Below, one piece after another: positions 1 to 8,509 of a stretch of 64,000 nucleotides of DNA. Source of the stretch: an uncultured Oscillospiraceae bacterium (GTDB lineage Bacteria; Bacillota; Clostridia; Oscillospirales; Oscillospiraceae); assembly GCA_947631395.1 (NCBI GenBank), contig CANRLF010000006.1, positions 28,378-92,377 on the forward strand. Reading direction: 5' to 3'. Position 1 is the first letter of the stretch, and each line of letters begins with the position of its first letter. The position numbers and the translations under genes are program-made. The notes beneath the pieces were generated by a model. That model saw only the letters and a program-made list of their open reading frames with translations, was not told the origin of the DNA and made no database searches.

Positions 1-414
1 TTCATATTTCCCGTCCAGAGCCACGGCGTAGCTCATGGCCAGGCACCCGCGGTCAAAGGCGTCAAGTCCGCACCGCTCAGGCAGGGCGATAAGTGGAAAT
101 CGCTCCGCTGTGCGGCTGAGGCGCGTCCTGATGACGGCCACGGCTCCGGAAAGCTGTGCGCGCTCCAGGGCGTCCAGCCGGGAATTTAAGCCACGTTGGG
201 CGGCCTTTGTCAGGTTGTGCTCGAACTCCTCGCGGCTCACCACGAGGCCCATCATATTGCGCAGGTCGTTTTTCGGGCCGACCCACTGGTGCCGGCGGTA
301 GAAAAAGTAAAGCGTCAGGTCCAGCCAGGCGAAGATGTCGTCCATCAGCTCCCACTGGCTGGCATAGCCCCGGTCAAGCTCCCGGGCGGGCACGTCAAAC
401 TCTTGATCTTCCAT
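1..414 (-). CDS. CIS AAA+ ATPase, N-terminal part (cut by window edge)
   Basis: The ATG at 414 opens a frame of 138 codons that is still open at position 1, so only the N-terminal domain is visible and no Walker motif can be checked. The visible part is helical and ends with a segment containing CLAMSYAVALDGKYE. This resembles the N-terminal region that precedes the ATPase module in the Afp15/Pvc15-type AAA+ proteins of contractile injection systems. Those ATPases are thought to act in assembly or remodelling of the particle. The gene lies 10 nt after the DUF4280 gene, with an AGGGATGAG site before the ATG, and shares its direction with the whole CIS operon. The assignment rests on the N-terminal pattern and on position, because this ATPase usually sits near the spike and terminator genes. 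An unrelated helical protein is possible. Confidence 0.6.
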   Translation of the reverse strand, partial: MEDQEFDVPARELDRGYASQWELMDDIFAWLDLTLYFFYRRHQWVGPKNDLRNMMGLVVSREEFEHNLTKAAQRGLNSRLDALERAQLSGAVAVIRTRLSRTAERFPLIALPERCGLDAFDRGCLAMSYAVALDGKYE

Positions 415-424
415 ATCTCATCCC

Positions 425-802
425 TCAGGGCGTCTTGACTGTCATGGCGGGGGTCATCGCGGCCTGGATGACGCCGCCCCATGCGCACATGAGCTTGCTT
501 GTGTTATTAAGAAGCGGCTTTTTGTTCACCAGCACCGTCGGCGCTCCGGGTACCCAGGGGGCCGCGGTCACGGGCACACAGGGCATCGGGGTCAGCACCC
601 CGAGGGCCGCCGCGGTGGCGGAGGCCACGGTGGGGTTTGCAAGGCTGGAGCACATGCCGAAGGTGGGGAATTTGTTGTCCATTATCGTGGCCGCCGGTTG
701 CTTTGACATCATCACCGTCTGATTGCTCGTCACCGTAAGCGGGCATGGGGTCATGCCAAAGGAACAGGTGCACATTGCCGTCATTACCATAGGATTTGCC
801 AT
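425..802 (-). CDS. DUF4280 / PAAR-like spike-tip protein
   Basis: 125 residues. The pattern MANPMVMTAMCTCSFG, then NKFPTFGMCSSLANP, then GVLTPMPCVP, APWVPG and KLMCAWGG is that of DUF4280 proteins, which are PAAR-like and cap the spike of contractile and type VI-like systems. The regularly placed cysteines (at CTCSFG, GMCS, PMPC and LMCAW) suit a compact metal-binding or disulfide-poor tip. No toxin domain is fused; the chain ends soon after the core. It takes the place of Afp10. The gene has an AAAAGGAG site at the right distance from its ATG and lies directly before the ATPase gene. It is about 16 kb away from the gp5-like spike gene it should sit on, an arrangement that differs from the classical Afp/Pvc order. 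Confidence 0.85.
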   Translation of the reverse strand: MANPMVMTAMCTCSFGMTPCPLTVTSNQTVMMSKQPAATIMDNKFPTFGMCSSLANPTVASATAAALGVLTPMPCVPVTAAPWVPGAPTVLVNKKPLLNNTSKLMCAWGGVIQAAMTPAMTVKTP

Positions 803-848
803 ATCGTTCTCCTTTTCTCAGACTGTCGAAAAAGGTCAGTAAAGCCCT

Positions 849-863
849 CGGGCGCTCCGCCCG
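849..863. other. Short GC-rich hairpin between CIS genes
   Basis: A 6-bp perfect stem (CGGGCG, loop CTC, CGCCCG) lies in the 72-nt gap between the carboxypeptidase-regulatory-like gene and the DUF4280 gene. No T-run follows on the minus strand, so it is not a clear terminator. It could set expression levels of the last genes of the operon. Confidence 0.3.
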
Positions 864-874
864 ACGCCGGGCCG

Positions 875-1603
875 TCACGTCACCGTGACGGCCATACTGT
901 TCTCACCGTCCATGAGTGCGCCGGTGGCAAGGAGCTTCTGGCGGTCATCAAATATGAGCACCTCGCATGGGGCCCGGAGCACCGCGGTAAAGATGCCGTC
1001 GGGCCCCGTGCGATAGCTCTGGGCCGGGAGCAGCCGCCGGCCCCGGAGGTGGTCTTTTTCAAGGGGAGCGGCGAAGTCGCCGGTCTCGCCATCAAGCTCC
1101 CGAAGGGTGACGAGCTCGCTGTCCGGGCCGTCCTCGATGAGGTACGTGGCCGGGGCCGTCACGGCTCCGGGGCGCTTGGTATATAGCCGCGCCCTGGTGT
1201 CGCCCGGCGCGGTGGAGCTCTGGGCCAGCTTTATCTCCGGCTCCGCGGCGAGGGCCAGCCAGAGGCGCTTTCCCCCGACGGCCCGGCCGTTTCCGGTGAC
1301 GGTCACCCGCAGTGTGGTCGCTCCCGGTGGGAGGGGACAGCAGGGCTTCATTGTCACGTTCAGCTCCGCCGTGCCGTCACCGGCCTTAAATTCCACCTGC
1401 TCGTCCGCGTATCCCCGGCGGCTCAGCGTAAGCCTGTGTATGCCCGGCGACAGGTCCACCAGCACAAGGTAGCCCTCTTTTTTAAGTACGGGCCTGTATG
1501 ACCGCCCGTCAAGGGCGCATTTGAAGCCGGAGGGGGCCAATATGTCGCCGGTGTAGCTGTCCCGCGCCAGGATCACGGCGTCGGCGTGGACGCTTACGCT
1601 CAT
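875..1603 (-). CDS. Carboxypeptidase-regulatory/PEGA-like beta-sandwich protein of the CIS locus
   Basis: 242 residues. The first 90 residues look like a carboxypeptidase regulatory-like or PEGA-type beta sandwich: a prosthesis-like start, then LVDLSPGIHRLTLSRRGY, a typical 'the larger the gain in level' strand pattern in which a ligand-free sandwich ends in GY. Similar small sandwich domains decorate CIS and phage tails. The second half holds further beta-rich sequence with no motif recognised. There is no signal peptide or membrane segment. The start codon overlaps the stop of the DUF4255 gene by 4 nt (ATGA), so the two are probably translationally coupled. A fibre, adaptor or baseplate decoration role is inferred from the fold type and position only. 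Confidence 0.5.
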   Translation of the reverse strand: MSVSVHADAVILARDSYTGDILAPSGFKCALDGRSYRPVLKKEGYLVLVDLSPGIHRLTLSRRGYADEQVEFKAGDGTAELNVTMKPCCPLPPGATTLRVTVTGNGRAVGGKRLWLALAAEPEIKLAQSSTAPGDTRARLYTKRPGAVTAPATYLIEDGPDSELVTLRELDGETGDFAAPLEKDHLRGRRLLPAQSYRTGPDGIFTAVLRAPCEVLIFDDRQKLLATGALMDGENSMAVTVT

Positions 1604-2187
1604 CTTCCTCCCTCCCCGATAAGCGACGTGTCGACCGTGACGTCCGTGACCCGGGTCACCCGGCGCTCACGGCGGGAGTCGATCTCCACGTTGCTCAGGA
1701 GCACCACGAAGGACAGCTTGTAGCTTTTGGAGTCGTCGTTCCATATTTTAAGGAGCTGTTCCATAGGGGTCCGCTCAAGCATCACGCACACTCTGGCGTT
1801 CCGGTCCTTCAGTGAGCCGCTGAGGTATTTAGCGTCGATGGAGGGGTGGTCCCTCAGCACCTGAAGGGCCGCGCCGATAAGCCTGTACCGGTCCGCCTCC
1901 CGTAGCTGCAGGGGGGCCTTGGAGTGGGCCGTCACGAGAAATCTCATGTTGTAGCGGGCGGGGCTTACGCGCTGGAGGTCGCGGCCGACCTGCCGGTAGC
2001 CGCTATCGCCGTTTTGGTTGTCCTCCTCCACCTGAAAAAGCCACACAGTGAGTTGATAGTTCTCGTTCTCGTGGGGGGAGCAGAGGGCTATCAGCTCCCT
2101 GTCGGCCACGGGCTCCGGCGTGAGCCGGTCCCGAAGCAGCTCCACAAGGGCCGTTCCGGCCTCCACGAGCGCCGTGTAATCTGCCAT
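1600..2187 (-). CDS. DUF4255 family protein, CIS tail terminator (Afp16/Pvc16-like)
   Basis: 195 residues beginning MADYTALVEAGTALVELL, followed by a strand-rich region with ENENYQLTVWLFQVEED, NMRFLVTAHS and RYRLIGAALQVLRDHP. These are the landmarks of the DUF4255 (Pvc16 N-terminal) family. In Afp and PVC this protein caps the end of the tube and sheath distal to the baseplate and fixes particle length. The length fits the family. The ATG is preceded by GGAGGACGAT. It follows the membrane-module genes and overlaps the next gene by 4 nt. Family and role are well matched; action in this organism is inferred. Confidence 0.8.
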   Translation of the reverse strand: MADYTALVEAGTALVELLRDRLTPEPVADRELIALCSPHENENYQLTVWLFQVEEDNQNGDSGYRQVGRDLQRVSPARYNMRFLVTAHSKAPLQLREADRYRLIGAALQVLRDHPSIDAKYLSGSLKDRNARVCVMLERTPMEQLLKIWNDDSKSYKLSFVVLLSNVEIDSRRERRVTRVTDVTVDTSLIGEGGR

Positions 2188-2226
2188 ATCGTCCTCCTGT
2201 CTGCCGCAAGGGCGTAGGTTACCATG

Positions 2227-4737
2227 TCATGTCGCCGGGACGTCCTCCCCCGGCGCGGCGGGGTCCTCCGGATACTCGTCTATCCAAGGGTCCTGGATGG
2301 CGTTCTCCTCCGCCTCGGCGACGGCCTCCGCCACGCTGGCGTCCCTCAGGGCGGCGAAGGGTCCCGGGTACCAGCTGTACTTTCCCGCCAGCCACCCTCC
2401 GGACAGGGTGTTGAGGCTGTTGAACGCGCCTGAGCACGAGGCTACCGCCTGGAAAAGGGAGGCTACGGCGTCGTTTACGCCGCACTGGGCGCTGTACAGC
2501 TCCGATCTGCCCACCTCTCCCGTGGCGTAGGCGTCGGTCACCCGCGTCAGGGCCTCGGCGCTCCTGTCAAGGGCGCTCCGGGCCTGGGTGAGTCTGTCAT
2601 AGGCCATGGTCAGGTCCAGGGTCTTAAGTTTTACCTCCGTAATTACCGCGGACGCGTCCACCTCGTACCGGCCCGCGGCCAGATCCGTGGCGTATTGGAT
2701 TGCCGCGTCGTACAGGTCGTCTGCCTTCAATTTGCTCAGGTCCGTCGCCAGCATCACCGCCGTCAGGTCCCGGCCCTCCACATTCACCCCCGTCAGGCCC
2801 TCGGCGGTGACCCGGGCCTGCCGGAGCATAATATCGAGCTGATTTAGCCGGTGGTCCAGGTCCTCTACGGCGGCCGCGGCGTCACTTACGGCGGTCTCGT
2901 CCGCAAGGCCCCGGCTATATCTGGTCCGCTGTTCCTCCAGCATAAGCTCCAGCAGAGGCCGTGAGGCCCCAAGGGCCGCGGCGGCCTGGTCGTAAGCGCA
3001 GGCGTTTATGAGGGCGTCCATCAGCGATTGTCCCTCGTCCAGGTCCTTCACGGCGTACAGCATGGCCGTCACGTTTGCGGGGGGCTTCTTTTTGCCTGTG
3101 GAGCCGCCCCCGCCGACGGTGGAGGGCACGTCGATGCCCATCTTATTCAGGGCCTCCGCAAGTCCGCCAACGGTCTGCTGGGCCGAGGACAGCGCCCCGT
3201 CCACCATGGTGACCTCAGGCGCGTCAAGGCCGCCGATCACGGCCCAGACTATCATAAACGGCGGCGACTCCTCCTCCGGACAGACGAGGGACATGTTGTG
3301 TCCCTCATAGAAAAAGACGCTCTGGGCAAAGTCGCCCGCCACTCCACCGCCGGGGACATATATCGTGCCGTGGGACCGGTCGCTCTCAATGAGCTTATCC
3401 CCCACATTTTCCGCCCACTCCTCGGCCTCCTCCCGGGTCTGCCAGGGGAGGAGCCGCAAGGCGGCGCCTTCCGGGGAGAGCCAGCCTCTGAATGCCCCGG
3501 GGTCCCCCTCGTCGGTGCGGTAGGTACTCAGGACCGTGAGCCCGAGGTCGTTATTTATCATCAAAAAGCCGCCGCCGTTGCGCTTCGTCTCTGATACCGA
3601 CGCTTCGCAGAACGCCTCCCGGAGGTCGTCGGCCTTCAGGGAAAGGAGCCACTGGCCGTCTATACTGCCCCTGTCCATGGCGCCCTTGTATATCGCCTTG
3701 CCGCTGGGGGCGTAGACCGTCCCGAAGCCGTCGGGCGTGAGGTCGTCGGCGCCGCCCTCGTACCAGAGTTCCCCGTCTATATACCACCGGATCCGGTCGC
3801 CGCCGGAGCCGTTGACAAATTCCGACTCTATCCTGTCGCCGTTTTCCAAATATACAGCGCCCTGGCCGTTATATTTGCCGTCGGCAAAGCCGCCGGTGTA
3901 TAGCACGGAGCCGTCCTGGCGGTACAGGGTGCCTGTGCCGTCAAATTTCCCGTCCGCGAAACCGCCCTTATACATGGCCTCACCGTTCGGGTAGTACTCC
4001 GTGCCCTGGCCGTTATACAGGCCCTTTGAAAAGCTGCCCTCATATATCCTGGCGCCGTCGGACCAGGCCGTCCCGGGGCCCTCGAACAGGCCCTCGCTGA
4101 AGCGGCCCTGATAAACCGCCAGGCCGTTTTCGTACAATGTGCCACTGCCCTGGTATTTGTTTTCCTCAAAGCCCCCCTCATAGAGGAGCACACCCTCCTT
4201 ATAGCTCCTGCCGGTTCCGGACTTCACCCCGGCCACAAAGGGTCCCTCGTAGGACACCCGGCCCTCCCCGTCGTACTCCTTCCCCTGCCCCTCAAGAAGG
4301 CCGTCCTCAAGCCTTCCGGAGTACATGGGGATCGTTTTGTCCCTGTCGGCGTAGACTATGACCTGTCCGGTCCAGTTCTCCACCCGGTCATCCTCCACGT
4401 AAAATCTGGCCGTCAGAAAGTGGCTCAGTATGAAGGGCCAGGCTATGTAATAGCAGAACAGGCCCAGAAGGATCGCCCCTATCACCGCGAAGGCGATGAA
4501 GGATTTTGAGATGAACAGTCTGCTCGTCTCAATATAGTCCTCCCGCTTCGTGGGCTTCTGCATCGCCGCCGTGACCTCCTGGACGGAGTCACCCGCCGCC
4601 TTTGTGGCACGGCGCGAGAAGCTGACGAGCTTGCCGAGGCGGTCCCTCACGCCGGCCACAGTCCTCAGGAAAAGCGCCCGGACCGTCCGGAAAAATACCC
4701 CGAAGGCGGACGATATTCTTCTGAAAAAATAGTCCAT
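2227..4737 (-). CDS. Membrane protein with MORN repeats and a TolC-like helical C-terminus
   Basis: 836 residues. Residues 1-65 are basic and cytoplasmic. One strong transmembrane helix lies at about 76-100 (FIAFAVIGAILLGLFCYYI). From about 136 to 369 there is a run of MORN-type repeats of about 20 residues (pattern Y.G.F..G...G.GT.Y), at least ten by eye. The region from about 562 to 789 is helical and alanine-rich and contains two related stretches, RYSRGLADETAVSDA and AYATGEVGRSELYSAQ. These match the helix-turn pattern of TolC-family repeats, where a residue pair RY or AY is followed by G and a helix start. No outer membrane is evident here, so the TolC-like fold may be used for docking or coiled packing. 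GGAGGTCAGTGA precedes the ATG. It sits in the membrane block of the CIS operon. A role as an anchor or docking platform is inferred. Confidence 0.6.
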   Translation of the reverse strand: MDYFFRRISSAFGVFFRTVRALFLRTVAGVRDRLGKLVSFSRRATKAAGDSVQEVTAAMQKPTKREDYIETSRLFISKSFIAFAVIGAILLGLFCYYIAWPFILSHFLTARFYVEDDRVENWTGQVIVYADRDKTIPMYSGRLEDGLLEGQGKEYDGEGRVSYEGPFVAGVKSGTGRSYKEGVLLYEGGFEENKYQGSGTLYENGLAVYQGRFSEGLFEGPGTAWSDGARIYEGSFSKGLYNGQGTEYYPNGEAMYKGGFADGKFDGTGTLYRQDGSVLYTGGFADGKYNGQGAVYLENGDRIESEFVNGSGGDRIRWYIDGELWYEGGADDLTPDGFGTVYAPSGKAIYKGAMDRGSIDGQWLLSLKADDLREAFCEASVSETKRNGGGFLMINNDLGLTVLSTYRTDEGDPGAFRGWLSPEGAALRLLPWQTREEAEEWAENVGDKLIESDRSHGTIYVPGGGVAGDFAQSVFFYEGHNMSLVCPEEESPPFMIVWAVIGGLDAPEVTMVDGALSSAQQTVGGLAEALNKMGIDVPSTVGGGGSTGKKKPPANVTAMLYAVKDLDEGQSLMDALINACAYDQAAAALGASRPLLELMLEEQRTRYSRGLADETAVSDAAAAVEDLDHRLNQLDIMLRQARVTAEGLTGVNVEGRDLTAVMLATDLSKLKADDLYDAAIQYATDLAAGRYEVDASAVITEVKLKTLDLTMAYDRLTQARSALDRSAEALTRVTDAYATGEVGRSELYSAQCGVNDAVASLFQAVASCSGAFNSLNTLSGGWLAGKYSWYPGPFAALRDASVAEAVAEAEENAIQDPWIDEYPEDPAAPGEDVPAT

Positions 4738-4784
4738 TCACTGACCTCCATGCCGCGCCGGCGCGGCCACAGGTGAAAGGCGTC

Positions 4785-5081
4785 TCAGCCGGCCAAAAGC
4801 TGGCACAGGAGCGCCAGGGCCGCCGCCACAGCGGCTGTTCCCAGTGCCGCGGCGGCGCATTTTTTCCAAAGCCTCTTGTAGTGATCCGCCGCGCGGTAAA
4901 TTATCTGCACCGGCGAGCGCCGCCGGTAGCCGTCCGCCTGAGGACGTACAGCGGGCGGTCGGGTGGGGACCGTCTGCCGCCCCGGGTCACCGTCGCGGCA
5001 CTCGGGGCCGGCCATGGCGGCCAGCCGCTCCATAAGGCCCCCTCCGGCGGCCTCCGGTATATCCCCTATCTCCGTATCCAT
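4785..5081 (-). CDS. Small tail-anchored membrane protein of the CIS locus
   Basis: 98 residues from the ATG at 5081, which has GGGGGAGAG upstream. The protein is hydrophilic and proline/arginine-rich for about 70 residues. It then has a basic stretch (HYKRLWKKC) and a final alanine/leucine helix of about 20 residues ending at the C-terminus. That is the layout of a tail-anchored protein with its bulk in the cytoplasm. No family was recognised. It is flanked by the cyclase-like membrane protein and the MORN membrane protein, so it is likely part of the same membrane complex. Confidence 0.6.
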   Translation of the reverse strand: MDTEIGDIPEAAGGGLMERLAAMAGPECRDGDPGRQTVPTRPPAVRPQADGYRRRSPVQIIYRAADHYKRLWKKCAAAALGTAAVAAALALLCQLLAG

Positions 5082-5128
5082 AGTCTCTCCCCCTTCGCCG
5101 TCACCTTGAGCTCCATCGGATGCCGGCC

Positions 5129-7741
5129 TCAGAGCCCCAGATCCAGGCTGGGCTCGGTCCGGTCGTCCTTCTCCATCCTGTCCGCGAGGTACAGGTAAAA
5201 TCTCGCGCATCCGTCGCCGGAATTTCTCCGCACCAGGCCCAGGAATACGCTCTTTGCCTTAGCGTAATCCCTGCTGTAAAAGGCGTAGACGCCCTCGGCG
5301 AAGGTATCCCTTGTCTGCTCCTTGAATTTCCTGCTCTCATACGGGTCGCCGTTGAATATCTCATATGTCCTCATAAGCTGGCCTCCGGCGGAATATTTGC
5401 CGATGTATCGACTGCTGTATCCCTCGGCCCTGCTTATCACGTCCTCGGTGCAAAGTATGGTGGCGTCCAGCCGGGAGCAAAGCTCCATGAGCCGCCGGGT
5501 CTCGGAGATGGCCGCCGACACCGCGGTGGGGACTATCTGGGTGCCGTCGCCCACCATGCCCAGGATCACAAGGCCCTCGCCCAGAACTATCCTTGCGGTG
5601 ACGCGGGGGCGCTCCTCGGCCTCGCGCTCCCGGTTCATCTCAAGCATCCTCTGCTGTATGGCCACCGCGGCGCTTATTGAGGCGGAACTGCCCTCCTCGA
5701 ACACCGCGTCGAACCCGTCGAAGGTGAAGTTGAACACCGCCCCGCCCCGCTCGGCGACGATGCCGGAGGCGCTTTCTGTCACCTCGTTGACGTTGGTGAA
5801 AAACTCCTGTCCTCCCCGGTCATAGGCCGCCTCCGGGAAGCGGAAGCTGAAGCGCATTGTCGCAAGCTCCCTGGACACCAGGGTCTGCTTGTCCACCTCG
5901 GCGACGGACCGCTTCCCGAGGAGGGACAGCAACCGCTCCGGTATGAACCGCCGGTAAAGGCCCTCCAGCCTTTCGTGCTCGCTCTCCCGGTCGCTGACGG
6001 CCTTGGACAGTGCCGTCAGGTCCTCGCCAAGGCACATGAGCTCATCGCCGCTGTCGATGTTGACCTCCACCCTCCGGCGGCCACCGGACACGGCCTCCAT
6101 GCCTTCTGCCAGCTTATTGAGCCTCCGGGTGATTATATGCAACGCCAGCAGGGCGACGCCCGTAAGGAGCGCCCCGAGGCCGATCACCGCCCATATCATC
6201 CAGTTCGCCTCATCAAGGCACTTCTCGATAAGGCCGTCCCCGGCCATGTCGAGGATCACAACGCCGTCGCCCACGTCCCGGCAGTAGTAAAATCTGTGGC
6301 TCGTGCCGGTCCTGACGCTCCGGAAGGCATAGCCGCGCTCCGCGGCCTCAAGGGCCATATCGGTGTCAAAGCCCTCGTACAGCTCCGCCCGGATACCGGC
6401 GGGATCGGCGGTGTCGGCGGATATAAGTCGCCAGACGCCCCCCTCCTGCCTGACGAGGCCCCCGCGCAGATCCCGGTACAGGCCCCCACCGGCGGTGGAC
6501 AGGTCCCTGACCGTGAGGATCGGCAGCTCCTCGAGGGCGCAGTCGTCCTTCTGGAGCTCCACGGCGGCGCTCATCATATACAGCGCCTCCCGCTCCGCAT
6601 CGGACCGGGCCAAATCGGGTACGGCTATCCGCGCAAGTCCGGCGACGGCCAGGGCCGACACGGCCGCCATCGTCAGGCCCCAGCGCAGAAGAAGCGGTAC
6701 CTGACTGCGCCTCTGGGCGATAACCGCCCACCAGACGACCACGGCGGCCAAAAACGCCCCGAAAAACAGTCCCGCCAGTATGAGCGCACACTGTCCCCCG
6801 GTGCGGCGCAAAACGCCGCTTATGTCCCTGACGGTCCCGTTCTCCTCCAGCACCAGGCTGTTGCCGTTCAGGAGTATCACCGCGGAGTTGTCGCCGATAA
6901 CGACCATGTCCGTGCAGTCGGACATGTCATATCGCGTCCTGTCAAGGGACATGTGGCGGACAGGCCGCCAGTTGTCAAAGTTCCCGTAATATACGCGAAG
7001 GTCTGAGCCGTCCACAAAGTAAACTCCCTTGTCCGCCGCGTCAAACTGAACTATTATCCAGCTCTCCCCCAATGACAGCTCCCCCAGGTCCGTGCGTATA
7101 AGGCCGCTGTCGGTGAGCAGTACCCAATCCGTCTCATTGACGCACCTTACGTTGCGAAGTCCCGGCTCGGACCGGGTACCCAGGCCGACGAGACTCTGGC
7201 CGCTGTCGTCGTACCGGTACATATGGGCCGTGTCGCCGGTCAGGACGGCAAAGCTCACACCGTTTTCGTCGCCCGTAAAGTCAGAAAACCGTGTGTTCGC
7301 CATCTGCTCGGCAAGGCACCAGCCCTCGCAGACCTGGCTTATAACAAGCTCCACCTCATCAAGGTCCGGGGAGAACCTGTAAAGCTCCAGCCGGGCGGGC
7401 GTCTTGCTCAAATCGTAAAGTCCCAGGTAGAAGCTGCCGTCAGGGGCGGGATAGAAGACCGCGGGCTTGGAGTCCTCCGGCAGCATATCAGACGGGAGCC
7501 TCACAGCGCCCTCCCTGCGGCCCTTATAGGAGCACATGGCGACGATGTAATCCCTGTCTCTGCGGCCCAGGGTGTAGACGGTGCCGCCGTCGGCGGCGAG
7601 TAAGCTGTATTCGCCGTGGCCCGCGCCGCCCGAGAGCACGGAAACGCACTCAGTGACGGTGCCCCACGCCGCCATGGCCGCTCCCGCGGCGAGCAGTATC
7701 AGGATGACCAGGAAAATACCGGCTTTTCTCAATCCCTTCAA
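5129..7741 (-). CDS. Four-helix membrane protein with HAMP and degenerate class III cyclase domain
   Basis: 870 residues from a TTG at 7741, chosen because GAGGTGA lies 6 nt upstream and the encoded start (LKGLRKAGIFLVILILL) is a normal membrane anchor. Transmembrane helices are at about 5-28, 316-343, 350-378 and 512-533. The first outer loop (about 30-315) is beta-rich and propeller-like; the second (about 380-510) is a smaller sensor-like domain. A HAMP-like linker follows, then from about 597 to 792 a class III nucleotide cyclase fold, then a short TPR-like helical end. In the cyclase domain the first metal Asp region reads MRFSFRF with no Asp. The usual GGxxxKxxGD reads GGAVFNFTFDGF, and the second half is diverged, so catalysis is doubtful. 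It lies 5 nt after the pseudokinase gene. A sensory link between the cell surface and the CIS is inferred. Confidence 0.65.
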   Translation of the reverse strand: MKGLRKAGIFLVILILLAAGAAMAAWGTVTECVSVLSGGAGHGEYSLLAADGGTVYTLGRRDRDYIVAMCSYKGRREGAVRLPSDMLPEDSKPAVFYPAPDGSFYLGLYDLSKTPARLELYRFSPDLDEVELVISQVCEGWCLAEQMANTRFSDFTGDENGVSFAVLTGDTAHMYRYDDSGQSLVGLGTRSEPGLRNVRCVNETDWVLLTDSGLIRTDLGELSLGESWIIVQFDAADKGVYFVDGSDLRVYYGNFDNWRPVRHMSLDRTRYDMSDCTDMVVIGDNSAVILLNGNSLVLEENGTVRDISGVLRRTGGQCALILAGLFFGAFLAAVVVWWAVIAQRRSQVPLLLRWGLTMAAVSALAVAGLARIAVPDLARSDAEREALYMMSAAVELQKDDCALEELPILTVRDLSTAGGGLYRDLRGGLVRQEGGVWRLISADTADPAGIRAELYEGFDTDMALEAAERGYAFRSVRTGTSHRFYYCRDVGDGVVILDMAGDGLIEKCLDEANWMIWAVIGLGALLTGVALLALHIITRRLNKLAEGMEAVSGGRRRVEVNIDSGDELMCLGEDLTALSKAVSDRESEHERLEGLYRRFIPERLLSLLGKRSVAEVDKQTLVSRELATMRFSFRFPEAAYDRGGQEFFTNVNEVTESASGIVAERGGAVFNFTFDGFDAVFEEGSSASISAAVAIQQRMLEMNREREAEERPRVTARIVLGEGLVILGMVGDGTQIVPTAVSAAISETRRLMELCSRLDATILCTEDVISRAEGYSSRYIGKYSAGGQLMRTYEIFNGDPYESRKFKEQTRDTFAEGVYAFYSRDYAKAKSVFLGLVRRNSGDGCARFYLYLADRMEKDDRTEPSLDLGL

Positions 7742-7746
7742 GCAAA

Positions 7747-8481
7747 TCACCTCTGTCTGCCTTTGCCAAGGCCCCATTTGACCCATCCCCGGGCGATGGC
7801 GATCCGGCGGGTTATATCATTCCTTTCCTCAAGCTCCTCCCGGGCCGCAATGATGCCCGCCCGCCGCTCAAGCCAGAAGGCGTAGAGCTGTACGGGGCCG
7901 GGGAATACCGTCCTGTCCAGGTCGTCCAGAAACATCAGCTCCTCATAGGGGCTGTCGGGCCTTCGGCGGAGGATCTTCTTCACCTGGTCGCAGGTCAGGA
8001 GCGCAAGCTCCCGGCTCGACATGCCCTCCATGGGCCGGATCCGGAACCTCAGGGACACCCGGCGGCTTGCCTCGTCAATGAGCACGTTATCTGAGAGCAT
8101 GGCGGCACAGCTCACCTCCGGTGGCAGGTCAGTCATGGACAGCGCCAGATGAAAAAGCTTGTCGGCGTAGTCGATCCTGTCCCGCCAGGGGTGGTCGTCG
8201 CCGCGGTAAAATACGCTGTCGATGTCCCGGCCCTCCGTATCCCGAAAGACCGTCACGAGGCAGTCGTCCGCGGTGAACATGTCGACAAGCTCCGGACATT
8301 GGCGCAGTCTGTCGAAGCTCCCAACGGGCTTTTTTATAAGCTCCCCGCCGTAGACATTGAGAAGGCAGTTCCGGCCCTCCCGGTCCCGGAGGTCCACCGC
8401 CTGGGCGCAGGCGTACCCGTCCCCGGCGCACAGCACCCGGACGATCTTATACCGCTCGCGGACAGTCACGGTCCCGTCCAT
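7747..8481 (-). CDS. Pseudokinase-like protein of the CIS locus
   Basis: 244 residues. The order of elements resembles the N-terminal two thirds of a Ser/Thr kinase. A first strand with a glycine turn reads YKIVRVLCAGDGYACAQAVD. A strand like the VAIK strand reads CLLNVY and lacks the lysine. A hinge-like stretch reads CLVTVF. Then comes a helix followed by LSDNVLID, which is like the catalytic loop but without HRD. The following RFRI replaces DFG. The C-terminal third is helical and basic. No membrane segment is seen. If it is a kinase fold, the key lysine, HRD and DFG residues are missing, so it would be a binding scaffold. The ATG has only a G-rich upstream site (AAGGGGGG). The fold call is tentative; position in the membrane block suggests it works with the cyclase-like protein. 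Confidence 0.45.
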   Translation of the reverse strand: MDGTVTVRERYKIVRVLCAGDGYACAQAVDLRDREGRNCLLNVYGGELIKKPVGSFDRLRQCPELVDMFTADDCLVTVFRDTEGRDIDSVFYRGDDHPWRDRIDYADKLFHLALSMTDLPPEVSCAAMLSDNVLIDEASRRVSLRFRIRPMEGMSSRELALLTCDQVKKILRRRPDSPYEELMFLDDLDRTVFPGPVQLYAFWLERRAGIIAAREELEERNDITRRIAIARGWVKWGLGKGRQR

Positions 8482-8509
8482 TGGCCCGCCCCCCTTCGCC
8501 TCAAGGTCA

